From assembly GCF_025913575.1 (NCBI RefSeq), contig NZ_CP109785.1:2728001-2792000 (forward strand): DNA of 64,000 nucleotides, in the 5' to 3' direction. The notes under the pieces are model-generated. The model saw nothing but the letters and a program-made list of their open reading frames with translations. It did no database searches and was not told the DNA's origin. The first letter of the stretch is position 1; each line of letters opens with the position of its first letter. Shown here piece after piece: positions 34,629 to 43,007 of the stretch. The stretch comes from Halocatena marina. Lineage in GTDB: Archaea; Halobacteriota; Halobacteria; Halobacteriales; Haloarculaceae. The position numbers and the translations under genes are program-made.

Positions 34629-35462
34629 ATGCTCCCACCCGTAGCCAGACAATTTGTCGCTGGTGAAACCGAGGCGGAGGCGCTCGAACACGCTCGTCAA
34701 CTGCGCGAACAGGGGGTGTACAGCATACTCAACGTACTCGGTGAACATTATGACGAACCGGATCCCGCTGCCGAGGACGCTGCTGCCTACCGCCAGCTTG
34801 TCCGTGACATCGGCGGGACCGACCTCGGAGCGTGTATTTCTGTCAAACCGTCACAGATCGGACTCGGACTCGACGGATCAACGTTCAGGGACAATCTTGG
34901 GACAATCGTGGAGACAGCGCGCGAGAACGACGTCTTCGTCTGGATTGATATGGAAGATAGGACAACAACGGACACGACTCTTGATGCGTTCGAGCAGCTC
35001 AATACGAGCTATCCGAAGATGGGTGTCTGTATTCAGGCGAATCTAAAGCGCACTGGCGAGGATCTTGAACGGCTTGCTTCACTTCCGGGGACAATCAGAC
35101 TCGTGAAAGGTGCCTACGATGAACCCAGCGAGGTCGCACACACCGAACGATCAGCGGTCAACAACGCCTACGAGGACCATCTCGAATATCTGTTCACCGA
35201 GTCGGAAGGGGCGGTCGCCGTCGGGAGCCACGATCCACAGATGATCGACCGGGCGATTGCGTTTCACGAGCTGTACGGCACTGACTTCGAGATACAGATG
35301 CTCATGGGTGTCCGCGAGGACGCACAGATCGAACTCGCCCAAGAGTACGATGTCTATCAGTACATTCCCTACGGCAACAAGTGGCTCTCGTACTTCTCAC
35401 GACGCGTGATCGAGCGCAGAGAAAATCTCGCATTCGCGATCCGAGCAGTTCTCGGACAGTAA
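34629..35462 (+). CDS. putA: Proline dehydrogenase
   Basis: A 277-residue FAD-dependent proline dehydrogenase with a (beta/alpha)8 fold, oxidising proline to pyrroline-5-carboxylate. Seen: FVAGETEAEALEHARQLREQG and ILNVLGEHY (N-terminal strand), ISVKPSQIGL, VWIDMEDRTTTD (FAD-contact Asp/Glu/Arg), VCIQANLKRT, RLVKGAYDEP, and the C-terminal LMGVREDAQ and YIPYGNKWLSYFSRRVIER, whose Y-x-x-R-R-x-x-E binds the substrate. The start at 34629 (MLPPVARQF) fits the family; 34602 (MCGLAVLAAM) is an alternative. Its partner P5C dehydrogenase is not nearby. Confidence 0.9.
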   Translation: MLPPVARQFVAGETEAEALEHARQLREQGVYSILNVLGEHYDEPDPAAEDAAAYRQLVRDIGGTDLGACISVKPSQIGLGLDGSTFRDNLGTIVETARENDVFVWIDMEDRTTTDTTLDAFEQLNTSYPKMGVCIQANLKRTGEDLERLASLPGTIRLVKGAYDEPSEVAHTERSAVNNAYEDHLEYLFTESEGAVAVGSHDPQMIDRAIAFHELYGTDFEIQMLMGVREDAQIELAQEYDVYQYIPYGNKWLSYFSRRVIERRENLAFAIRAVLGQ

Positions 35463-35558
35463 AGAACGCTCGACGGCCAAACGAAGAGCGCAATCGAAGA
35501 TTGGATCTCACGTTTTGCGAACCACAACGTACACCGTCTTCTCGTTCAAACGCTTGGT

Positions 35559-36452
35559 ATGAAACTAGGTGTCGTTGGTCTCGGACGGATGGGACGAATC
35601 GTCGTCGATCGAGTCGTAGAAGGCGGCCACGACGTGGTGGCGTTCGACGTAGACGAAACAGCGGTTGCGGACGCGAGCGATGCTGGTGCGACTCCGGCTG
35701 ACTCACTATCAGAGCTCGTCGAGCAGTTAGGAGCACAAAAGCGCATCTGGCTCATGGTTCCCGCTGGCGATGCGGTAGACGCTGCGCTCACTGAACTCGA
35801 ACCGCATCTCGATAGCGAGGACATCGTCATCGACGGTGGAAACTCCCATTTTGAAGCGTCGCTTCGGCGCGAGCGGGAAACAGACGCTGCGTATCTCGAC
35901 TGTGGAACAAGTGGTGGTCCGGCAGGAGCAGAGCATGGCTTCTCACTCATGATTGGCGGCCCAGAATGGGCGTATGAGACCTGTTCGCCAGTGTTCGATG
36001 CAGTCGCTACCGGACCCGATGGACACGGGCGAATGGGACCGGCTGGCTCCGGACACTATGTGAAAATGGTCCACAACGGCGTCGAATACGCGCTGATGCA
36101 AGCTTACGGGGAAGGGTTTGATCTGCTCGCAAACGGTCGCTACGATCTCGACCTCGAACAGGTGGCACGAACGTGGAACAACGGTGCTGTCATCCGCTCG
36201 TGGCTCCTCGAACTTTGTGAGGAGGCGTTCCGTGAAGAAGGCTCCAATCTGGGCACCGTCGCAGACTACGTCGCAGGGGGATCGACGGGAACGTGGACAG
36301 TCGAAGAGGCGCTCACACAGGAGGTTCCCGTACCGCTCATTTATGCAGCGCTGGCAGAACGATTCGGGAGTCGATCGGATCGGTTCTCACGACGGCTGGC
36401 GAACCGATTGCGGTACGGATTCGGTCGCCACGAAGTTGCACGGACCGAATAG
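35559..36452 (+). CDS. gnd: 6-phosphogluconate dehydrogenase, short (NAD-type)
   Basis: A 297-residue decarboxylating dehydrogenase that makes ribulose 5-phosphate, the haloarchaeal oxidative pentose step. N-terminal GLGRMGRIV is the nucleotide loop, with Asp after the second strand (VAFDVDE) suggesting NAD. The substrate motif is DCGTSGGPAGAEHGFSLMIGG, and the catalytic Lys lies in GHYVKMVHNGVEYALMQAYGE. The C-terminal half is much shorter than in the 470-residue bacterial enzymes, as expected for this class. The 5' flank has no obvious operon partner. Confidence 0.94.
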   Translation: MKLGVVGLGRMGRIVVDRVVEGGHDVVAFDVDETAVADASDAGATPADSLSELVEQLGAQKRIWLMVPAGDAVDAALTELEPHLDSEDIVIDGGNSHFEASLRRERETDAAYLDCGTSGGPAGAEHGFSLMIGGPEWAYETCSPVFDAVATGPDGHGRMGPAGSGHYVKMVHNGVEYALMQAYGEGFDLLANGRYDLDLEQVARTWNNGAVIRSWLLELCEEAFREEGSNLGTVADYVAGGSTGTWTVEEALTQEVPVPLIYAALAERFGSRSDRFSRRLANRLRYGFGRHEVARTE

Positions 36453-36715
36453 CGCGAACAGAAACCAGACGTCTCGGAACGGTCGTGCTCGTCTATTTCT
36501 TTCCGACATTCTGCTAGCGCCGACCGCATCCGATCACCAATCCCATATAAAATCCACGTGTAGTACCCCAAGCAGACGAGGAGGATCTGGGGAGTCACAG
36601 CGCCGGCAGAGTAACAGTCTCGCCGAGTGAGCGATGCACCCAGCACATCCGAACGTGAAAAAGGTGGGTGGGCCGAATCACAACGCTGTTAAACGCTTGC
36701 TTCTAAGCGATTTGC

Positions 36716-37303
36716 ATGGTAGATGCACTGGGTCTCGGGCTGGGGATCATGCTCACGCTCACCGTGGTCATACTGCATTTTTCGAAAGGGACAGCGTGGC
36801 AGCCCGCAGAGGACATCGTTGACGATGTGCTCGAACACCGCGCTGCCACGGTACCCGAAACGGACTTTCCCGAACCGATGAGTCGCTCCATCGGTGGCGG
36901 TGGAGGTGGCGTCGGGGCGGTTGTCAGCGGCGAAGCCGAAGCCGAAGGTGAACTCGAAGAAGGCGAAGAGACCGTAGATGAGGACGACCCATCCTCGATT
37001 CCCGACGACGAAGCCGACGTGTACGAAGTGGAGTTCGTCAAGGAAGGAGAGACGATCGAGGTCAAAGAAAACGAGACGCTCCTCGATGCTGGTGAGGACG
37101 AAGGATGGGACCTACCCTACGCGTGCCGTGAAGGACAATGTATCTCCTGTGGCGGACTCATCACCGACGGACACGCAGAAGAATACGTCGAACATCACAC
37201 GAATCAAATGCTCGGTGAAGAAGAACTCAGCGACGGGTACACACTCACCTGCGTCGCCTACCCGGTCGCTGACCTTACCCTCGAAACCGGCGAATCACCC
37301 TAA
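36716..37303 (+). CDS. Membrane-tethered [2Fe-2S] ferredoxin
   Basis: A 195-residue protein with three parts. An N-terminal helix (ALGLGLGIMLTLTVVILHF, residues 4-22) anchors it. A Gly-rich and Glu-rich linker (GGGGGGVGAV, GEAEAEGELEEGEE) follows, and a plant-type ferredoxin domain starts around residue 100. Cluster ligands are PYACREGQCISCGG and TLTCVAYP (C-x4-C-x2-C...C). This differs from the soluble haloarchaeal ferredoxin, and the tether suggests donation to a membrane enzyme. Partner unknown. Confidence 0.88.
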   Translation: MVDALGLGLGIMLTLTVVILHFSKGTAWQPAEDIVDDVLEHRAATVPETDFPEPMSRSIGGGGGGVGAVVSGEAEAEGELEEGEETVDEDDPSSIPDDEADVYEVEFVKEGETIEVKENETLLDAGEDEGWDLPYACREGQCISCGGLITDGHAEEYVEHHTNQMLGEEELSDGYTLTCVAYPVADLTLETGESP

Positions 37304-37311
37304 TCAAGTCA

Positions 37312-37356
37312 AAGCTAAGCTAAGCTAACCTGACCTGACCTGACCTGATCTAATTT
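37312..37356 (+). repeat. Pentanucleotide tandem repeat after ferredoxin
   Basis: Nine 5-bp units from AAGCT through GACCT and GATCT to AATTT, beginning 8 bp after the stop codon. A T/A-rich run follows (TTTTAATCTAATC), so it may terminate transcription. Confidence 0.7.
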
Positions 37357-37410
37357 TAATCTAATCGTTATTACTCTCTCAGTTCGAGTAGAACAACGAG
37401 AGACTCAAAA

Positions 37411-37420
37411 CCGTTATATC
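37411..37420 (+). promoter_or_regulatory. TATA-like promoter of tRNA-Arg
   Basis: CCGTTATATC lies 30-39 bp upstream of the mature tRNA 5' end, as expected for an archaeal tRNA promoter with a short leader. Confidence 0.5.
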
Positions 37421-37449
37421 CGCTGATGAAAAATGATATGTTGTGACGT

Positions 37450-37522
37450 GAGCCTGTAGCTCAGTGGACAGAGTCCTTGGTTCCGGACCAAGATGTCGCG
37501 GGTTCAAATCCCGTCGGGCTCG
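37450..37522 (+). tRNA. tRNA-Arg (anticodon CCG)
   Basis: A 73-nt cloverleaf. The acceptor stem GAGCCTG pairs with CGGGCTC, with one G-T pair, and the discriminator is G. The D arm is GCTC...GAGT, the anticodon stem CTTGG/CCAAG around loop TTCCGGA (anticodon CCG, reading CGG), and the T arm GCGGG-TTCAAAT-CCCGT. No intron; no encoded CCA is seen. Reads the Arg codon CGG. Confidence 0.95.
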
Positions 37523-37775
37523 TTTCCTCACTTTTTACTCCGATCCGGCACGGCTCTCATCGCTGTTTGTCGAGCTATCGTGAGCGGTGTATGGATCAAT
37601 CGGTTCGAGCCGAGTTGTTTCTCGAACTACGGGCAGCAAGTATTAGCTCATTCAACGACGGTGTCTGGTTCCCCACGTTTGGTCAAGGTTTGCCCGAAGC
37701 CGCGTGCGGCAGAGGGGAAAGCTTGGCGGGCTCGTTCCCCTACCCTTTTATTCGACTCAGCCGACTATTCGTAGG
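37523..37775. other. Gene-free interval between tRNA-Arg and MaoC gene
   Basis: No supported gene in these 253 bp. A CTTTTATT element (about 37744-37751) lies about 28 bp before the MaoC ATG, and a small GCCGC/GCGGC hairpin is near 37700. Confidence 0.4.
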
Positions 37776-38231
37776 ATGACCGGTCTCTACTACGAAGAGT
37801 TCGAGGTGGGAGAGACGATCGAACACGGAAAACGTCGCACGATTAGCGAAAGTGACAATCAGCGTTTCTGCGACATGACAATGAACCAGCAGCCGCTGCA
37901 TCTCGATCAGGAATTTGCAGCTAAAACACAGTTTGACCGCCGGTTGGTCAACGGCCTGTACACCATGTCGCTCGCAGTGGGATTGACCATTCCAGATACC
38001 ACCGACGGCACCATCGTCGCCAACCTCTCGTACGACAACGTCGAGCATCCGAACCCGGTGTTCCACGGGGACACTATTCGAGTACAGTCCACGGTCACTG
38101 ACAAGCGCGAAACCTCTGATGGGGAACGTGGCATCGTCACGATGCACGTCGAAGTCTTCACAATCGATGGCGAAGACGAAACCCTCGTCTGTGAATTCGA
38201 TCGGACGACGCTCTCGTTGAAAAAACAATAA
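37776..38231 (+). CDS. MaoC-like (R)-specific dehydratase
   Basis: A 151-residue hot-dog-fold protein. The MaoC signature is present: RRTISESDNQRFCDMTMNQQPLHLDQEFA, where Asp and His (D-Q-x-x-H-x-D type) form the hydratase dyad, followed by RLVNGLYTMSLAVGL. The start at 37776 (MTGLYYEEFEVGE) is chosen since upstream codons are unlike the family. It likely acts on an enoyl-CoA or a related thioester; the substrate is unknown. A TATA element gives a leaderless start. Confidence 0.9.
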   Translation: MTGLYYEEFEVGETIEHGKRRTISESDNQRFCDMTMNQQPLHLDQEFAAKTQFDRRLVNGLYTMSLAVGLTIPDTTDGTIVANLSYDNVEHPNPVFHGDTIRVQSTVTDKRETSDGERGIVTMHVEVFTIDGEDETLVCEFDRTTLSLKKQ

Positions 38232-38291
38232 TAGTAGTTCGATATACACATCTAATAAAATATATTAATCAGCATCATATGATAGTTAGAT

Positions 38292-41200
38292 GTGATTAGA
38301 AACAGGATATTTAGAGTAGGGTTATTCGGACTGATTGTAATTCTGGCTGTTGTGTACTGGATTCTGGAGAAGGTAGGGATTGTACTCGCGATCTCTCCCG
38401 CGCTTGAGGGATTGGCAGCAATACTATCGTTTCTCACTAATCCGTTTGCGCTAGCGATTTTTCTTTTAGTTATCGGCGGTGCTGCTGTTGCGGGGTGGTA
38501 TCGAGTCGATGACGTTGGGACAGTAATCGTGGAAGGATTAGCACGGTGTAAGGAATGGCTCATCAAGAGCCCAGTCGTTGTGCGCGGGTCCCTCGAGCAG
38601 GGTGGTGTTCGTTGGGTTGGTCATCACACCCGCGATGGCGTGACGAATGTGGAACATCGAGCCTGTCTCCGCTGTGCCGTGGAACTTGAACAGGAACCGA
38701 CTCCACACACGGAAGTCGACCGACCGAACACCCCAATCGAAGCCGACAAAGAGACACGAGAGCGCGAAACGAAGGCGTGGGAAAACGTATTCGAACAAGA
38801 AAAAGCCGATCCAGAGGAGTACATCGAAGCGCTCGTCTGTCCCCGCGAGACGTGTAGATTTTCGATACGGGGAGAGAAGTACGTTAAATCCGGTGAGAGC
38901 GCCGCGAGGAAACAGCTACGAGCGCATTTTGATCGGATGCGCGCTGGTGGCAGTGATCCGTTCGGGAAGTGGCACCGGCGCGCCGGTGAACGCCTCGACT
39001 ACGACCTCGACCCGACGCCAGCAGATCTCTGGGACGCCTACGCACGCGAATGTAACGACGACGAGGCCGTGATGCAGAACCAATCGTTCGGACAGGGACT
39101 CCCGGACGCGGGCAAGAGCGTAACGTGTCCTGCACTCGAAAAGCACAAAGCAGACGCCGAGGGCGTCGATCAACTCATTGAACGAGCGCCGGACGGATTC
39201 GATAAGATACTCGCGTGGCTCGCTCGCTCCGGATATCTCGAAAAGAGGAGAGAGATAACGAGGAAGATGAACGAAGAGGAAGAGAAATGTTCGGAAAAGC
39301 TCCAATCCGTCGAACAGAACTACGGGACGACCATTGAACAGGTTTTGAACGATCGGTACAATCGAGAGGAGCCAGAGATTGATCTCAAATCGGCAGAGCA
39401 CAGGCTAGACACGGCGAATGAGACCGTCCGTGAGCTACGCGATACGCTCGATTTCTACCACCTTTCCTCGGACAAACGCCGGTGGCTCTCGGCGAGTACG
39501 AACAGCGTTGCCGATGCGTTCGAATACGTCAGAGAACTGCGTGCGTTCAACCAACATCGTGGAGAGATCAAGCCGACGATCGATGGATTCGAGGAACGCT
39601 TCGAACCCTACAGCGAGGGTGAGAACTACATGATCACACCGGATCAGGAATTCCTCGAACAAGGATGTTCGACGATCTGTCAGCAGCTAACCGATCTCCA
39701 CCGGGAGGTACAACTCGAACTGCTTCCACTGGAGATGACGGAGTGGGCCGAGAACGAGAAAGCCCGCTTCACCGAGCTCTCACGACGGCTGCCTGCCTAT
39801 AACGAAGAATTCGTTGAGCGCGACCGTGAACGGTTCGCAGACCTTTTTGAAACCGAACATGGACCGCTGAACGACGAACAGCAAAAGGCCATCGTTCGCA
39901 ACGACTTGCACAATCTCGTGGACGCAAGCGCCGGAACGGGAAAGACGCTTACGCTCACCTACCGCTTTCAGTACCTCTATCAACGGGGAATCCCCTTGGA
40001 TGACATTGTCGCGATTACGTTCACAAACGACGCCACCAATGAGATGGAAAAACGCATCGCGGATGCACTCGACGGCGTCTCACGTGATGACCTGAATATT
40101 TCGACATTCCACTCCCTCGCACAGAGCATTGTTGAAGATTCGATAATTGGCTCCATCGATGACGATTGGGATGAAAAAGCAGCCAGAAAACGCTACGTTG
40201 AAGGATTCATCGATGGGTCACACGAACTCGAATCACGGCATCCGGAACCGATGGAGTCGTTCAAGTACCATCACGATAGATTCATCCGGTCTGATGAAGA
40301 TTACATCAAAGATACGAAGTCGTCAAGGGAAACAAACTACGAATTCTTTGCCCGAAAATACGGAGAGTTCATAAAGAAAGCTCGTGATTTCGACCAGACG
40401 CCCGACGAGATACGCAAACAGCTCACGAAAGCGAACCGGACACAGTATCACTTTGGACAAGCAGGGTGTGCCATACTTGAGGCGTATATCGATCGTGCTC
40501 GATCGACCGACGAACCGGTTGACTATCACGATATGATAAAGAGTGCAACCCGACTCGGGCAGGAAAATCCCGAGTATTTCAGCGGGGAGTATCGGCACAT
40601 TCTCTTCGATGAGTTCCAAGACGTTTCAGAGCCCATTCTCGAATTCATTGAAACGTTCCTCGAAGAGCCAGAAGACACCCACCTGTTCGCCGTTGGCGAC
40701 GACTGGCAGAGCATCTATGGCTTCCGAGGATCTGACCCCCGGTATTTCACCGAGTTCGACGACCGTTTCGACGGGACGGAACACACACAACTCGCGATCA
40801 ACTACCGCTGTCCGCCGACGATCGTGGAGGCTGGCGCGGAACTCATGGCACACAGCGAAGAACAGCAAAACGAGAAAGCCGTCGAGGCGTTTAGCGGTCT
40901 GCCGGAGATTCCCGTGATGCATAAATTGGGCGGTATTTCTGAGAGTCGCGTCGGCGCGCATGCCGCCGATCTGGTCGAGAAGACGCTCCACGAAGACGGC
41001 ATCGACCCCGCAGACATCATGATCCTTTCGCGCACGAAGGACTCTCTATGGGACGTTACCTCCCCTCTCGACAAACGCGGGATTCTTCGGACAGAAGTAA
41101 ATGAACCCGATGATGATGGCGTCCAACTACTGACAATTCACCAATCGAAGGGTACCGAAGCCGAATGCGTGATTCTCCTGAACGCAACCGATGGGACACC

Positions 41201-41675
41201 TAACGGATTGCCCTCCAGTGACAAGACAGACGAACTACTCGAACCAGCCATCGCAAACACGGTCGATTATTCTGCAGAGGAACGCCGTCTTTGCTATGTC
41301 GCACTAACCCGATCAGAGCGCTATTTCCATGCCATCACAGATGGCAACAACGTATCGAAGTATCTGAAAGACATAGATGAGTTCTTCGAAGAGCGTCGAT
41401 CGAACGTGTGGACCCCTATAGGCATTCCCGGGCCGTGGGACCCTCCCGAGCCGGGCAGTGATCAACCATTCGAGACCACTTTCGCGTGCGAAGGATACAC
41501 AGTGACACTCAAAACGTGGGACGAAGCGTTCACCCAGAAACTCGATCCGGGACAACGCTATCGGCTCTCGAACTTCGAGGCCACAAACGAGGGCTTTGGA
41601 GAAGAGATCAGACTCAACGAATCGGTCGAAGTCAAGCCACTCGACGCAGAGGAATCGAGCACTGCCGAATCATAG
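38292..41675 (+). CDS. Membrane-anchored helicase IV-like UvrD-family helicase
   Basis: An 1127-residue SF1 helicase with an unusual N-terminus. Two hydrophobic helices (about residues 8-25 and 48-68) come first. Then paired cysteines C125/C128 (ACLRCA) and C183/C188 (CPRETC) suggest a zinc site, followed by coiled-coil-rich sequence to about 520. The helicase core has a Q motif (LNDEQQKAI, 526), Walker A ASAGTGKT (545-552), FTNDAT, Walker B LFDEFQDVSE (771-780), FAVGDDWQSIYGFRGSD, NYRCP, TIHQSKGTE and YVALTRSE (motif VI). The VGDDWQSIYGFRG wording and order match helicase IV (HelD). Flanks are AT-rich. Role unknown; DNA repair or defence are possible. Confidence 0.85.
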   Translation: MIRNRIFRVGLFGLIVILAVVYWILEKVGIVLAISPALEGLAAILSFLTNPFALAIFLLVIGGAAVAGWYRVDDVGTVIVEGLARCKEWLIKSPVVVRGSLEQGGVRWVGHHTRDGVTNVEHRACLRCAVELEQEPTPHTEVDRPNTPIEADKETRERETKAWENVFEQEKADPEEYIEALVCPRETCRFSIRGEKYVKSGESAARKQLRAHFDRMRAGGSDPFGKWHRRAGERLDYDLDPTPADLWDAYARECNDDEAVMQNQSFGQGLPDAGKSVTCPALEKHKADAEGVDQLIERAPDGFDKILAWLARSGYLEKRREITRKMNEEEEKCSEKLQSVEQNYGTTIEQVLNDRYNREEPEIDLKSAEHRLDTANETVRELRDTLDFYHLSSDKRRWLSASTNSVADAFEYVRELRAFNQHRGEIKPTIDGFEERFEPYSEGENYMITPDQEFLEQGCSTICQQLTDLHREVQLELLPLEMTEWAENEKARFTELSRRLPAYNEEFVERDRERFADLFETEHGPLNDEQQKAIVRNDLHNLVDASAGTGKTLTLTYRFQYLYQRGIPLDDIVAITFTNDATNEMEKRIADALDGVSRDDLNISTFHSLAQSIVEDSIIGSIDDDWDEKAARKRYVEGFIDGSHELESRHPEPMESFKYHHDRFIRSDEDYIKDTKSSRETNYEFFARKYGEFIKKARDFDQTPDEIRKQLTKANRTQYHFGQAGCAILEAYIDRARSTDEPVDYHDMIKSATRLGQENPEYFSGEYRHILFDEFQDVSEPILEFIETFLEEPEDTHLFAVGDDWQSIYGFRGSDPRYFTEFDDRFDGTEHTQLAINYRCPPTIVEAGAELMAHSEEQQNEKAVEAFSGLPEIPVMHKLGGISESRVGAHAADLVEKTLHEDGIDPADIMILSRTKDSLWDVTSPLDKRGILRTEVNEPDDDGVQLLTIHQSKGTEAECVILLNATDGTPNGLPSSDKTDELLEPAIANTVDYSAEERRLCYVALTRSERYFHAITDGNNVSKYLKDIDEFFEERRSNVWTPIGIPGPWDPPEPGSDQPFETTFACEGYTVTLKTWDEAFTQKLDPGQRYRLSNFEATNEGFGEEIRLNESVEVKPLDAEESSTAES

Positions 41676-41763
41676 TGCGCGATTCAGCCCATCAGACAAA
41701 CCGACGTTTGCCCCCTCATAGAGCCACCCAACAGTTACCAACCACGAAATAAATATCAGAGAT

Positions 41764-42381
41764 ATGAACACGCCACCAACCGATGGACAGTTCGAGTGGT
41801 TGACGCTCGATGAGGACGAGGAGATGTTGTGGGGAGAGACGCCACATCGATTCAGTCTCGTATCGTCGCTGGTCATCGGTATTCCGTTGTGTCTCGTTCT
41901 CGTCGGCATTCCGATTGTCGTCTCCGCGTATCTGCATCACACGAACACGAACTATGTCGTCACGACCGCTGCGGTGTATAAGAAGACCGGGATCTTCTCG
42001 CGGAACGTTCAGCGCATCGAATTCGATAAGGTGCAAAACACGTCCTACCAACAGTCGATGATGGGGTCGTATTTTGGCTACGGAACTGTCGATATCGCCA
42101 CTGCTGGCACTGGTGGCGTCGAGATGCGTTTTCGAAGCGTCGCAGAACCGCGAGAGGTGCAGACGCTCATCAACGAGCGGAGTAGCGAGGCACACGGCGG
42201 ATCGAGTGACGAAGCCGACGTTCTCGATGAGATTCTCGCGGAGCTACGGGCCATTCGCCGGACTGTCGAAACCAATGAGAGCGTTCCGCAAATCGAGCGT
42301 GGCCGCGACCGCGCTGATGAACGTATCCCGGAGAGTGAGAAGGAGAGTGAGAATCGAACGGAGAACGACAAAGAGCCATGA
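41764..42381 (+). CDS. PH-domain (bPH2/YdbS-like) membrane protein, first of pair
   Basis: A 205-residue protein. Two hydrophobic stretches (about residues 33-54: LVSSLVIGIPLCLVLVGIPIVVSAY) lead into a bacterial-type PH domain: TNYVVTTAAVYKKTGIFSRNVQRIEFDKVQNTSYQQS and FGYGTVDIATAG. A long charged tail (about residues 145-205) is rich in Asp, Glu and Arg. Function unknown; such domains are thought to help membrane proteins assemble. It overlaps the next paralogue by 4 bp and begins 88 bp after the helicase. Confidence 0.85.
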   Translation: MNTPPTDGQFEWLTLDEDEEMLWGETPHRFSLVSSLVIGIPLCLVLVGIPIVVSAYLHHTNTNYVVTTAAVYKKTGIFSRNVQRIEFDKVQNTSYQQSMMGSYFGYGTVDIATAGTGGVEMRFRSVAEPREVQTLINERSSEAHGGSSDEADVLDEILAELRAIRRTVETNESVPQIERGRDRADERIPESEKESENRTENDKEP

Positions 42382-42947
42382 GTTCGAACGTGTTGGGACT
42401 CGCTCCTGACGAGGTGGTACACTGGTCGGGCCACCCGCGTCTGATGATCATTCTCCCAGACGCCGTGCTCGGGGTCCTTCTCATCGTGGTCGGCGTAACG
42501 AGTGTCGTCGCTCCGGGACTTGGAGACCAGTTTCTCCCGAGAGGAATCATGCTGTGGCTGGGCGTGTTAATTCCCATCGGAATTGCGATACCAGTGTGGA
42601 CGTACCTCGTCATCACGAACACACAGTTTGTGATTACGAATCGGTCGCTGTACATCAAGCGGGGGATACTCGGTAGACGAGTTGAACAGGTCGATCTCAG
42701 CCGTGTCCAGAATAGTTCAGTTTCACAAGGTCTCCGAGGAACACTCCTCGGCTACGGGACGGTCTCCATCGACACAGCAGGCGTAAACAGCACCATTCAG
42801 TTCTCCACCATCGAGAACCCACAAGAGGTACGATCGATCATCAACCAACAAGCGTCCGAAGACGACAGTCCGGGCTCTCTCGAACAGTGGATGGCAGTAC
42901 TAGCAGAGGTACGAGCACTCCGGGAGGCACTCGAAACAGCCCGCTGA
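42378..42947 (+). CDS. PH-domain (bPH2/YdbS-like) membrane protein, second of pair
   Basis: A 189-residue paralogue of the preceding gene. It has two helices (IILPDAVLGVLLIVVGVTSVV and GIMLWLGVLIPIGIAIPVWTYL) and a PH domain with the same wording: TQFVITNRSLYIKRGILGRRVEQVDLSRVQNSSVSQG, LLGYGTVSIDTAG. The C-terminal helix is short and charged. Coupled translation with its partner suggests a heteromeric complex. Confidence 0.85.
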   Translation: MSSNVLGLAPDEVVHWSGHPRLMIILPDAVLGVLLIVVGVTSVVAPGLGDQFLPRGIMLWLGVLIPIGIAIPVWTYLVITNTQFVITNRSLYIKRGILGRRVEQVDLSRVQNSSVSQGLRGTLLGYGTVSIDTAGVNSTIQFSTIENPQEVRSIINQQASEDDSPGSLEQWMAVLAEVRALREALETAR

Positions 42948-43007
42948 TTCGTAGACGCAGAATGGAAATTCATAACGACGGTACGAGCACTGCAGCGTAA
43001 GAGCCGG

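Noticed and set aside
37477..37779. 100-codon frame starting inside tRNA-Arg
   Set aside because: It begins within the tRNA, has no recognisable domain and overlaps the MaoC start.
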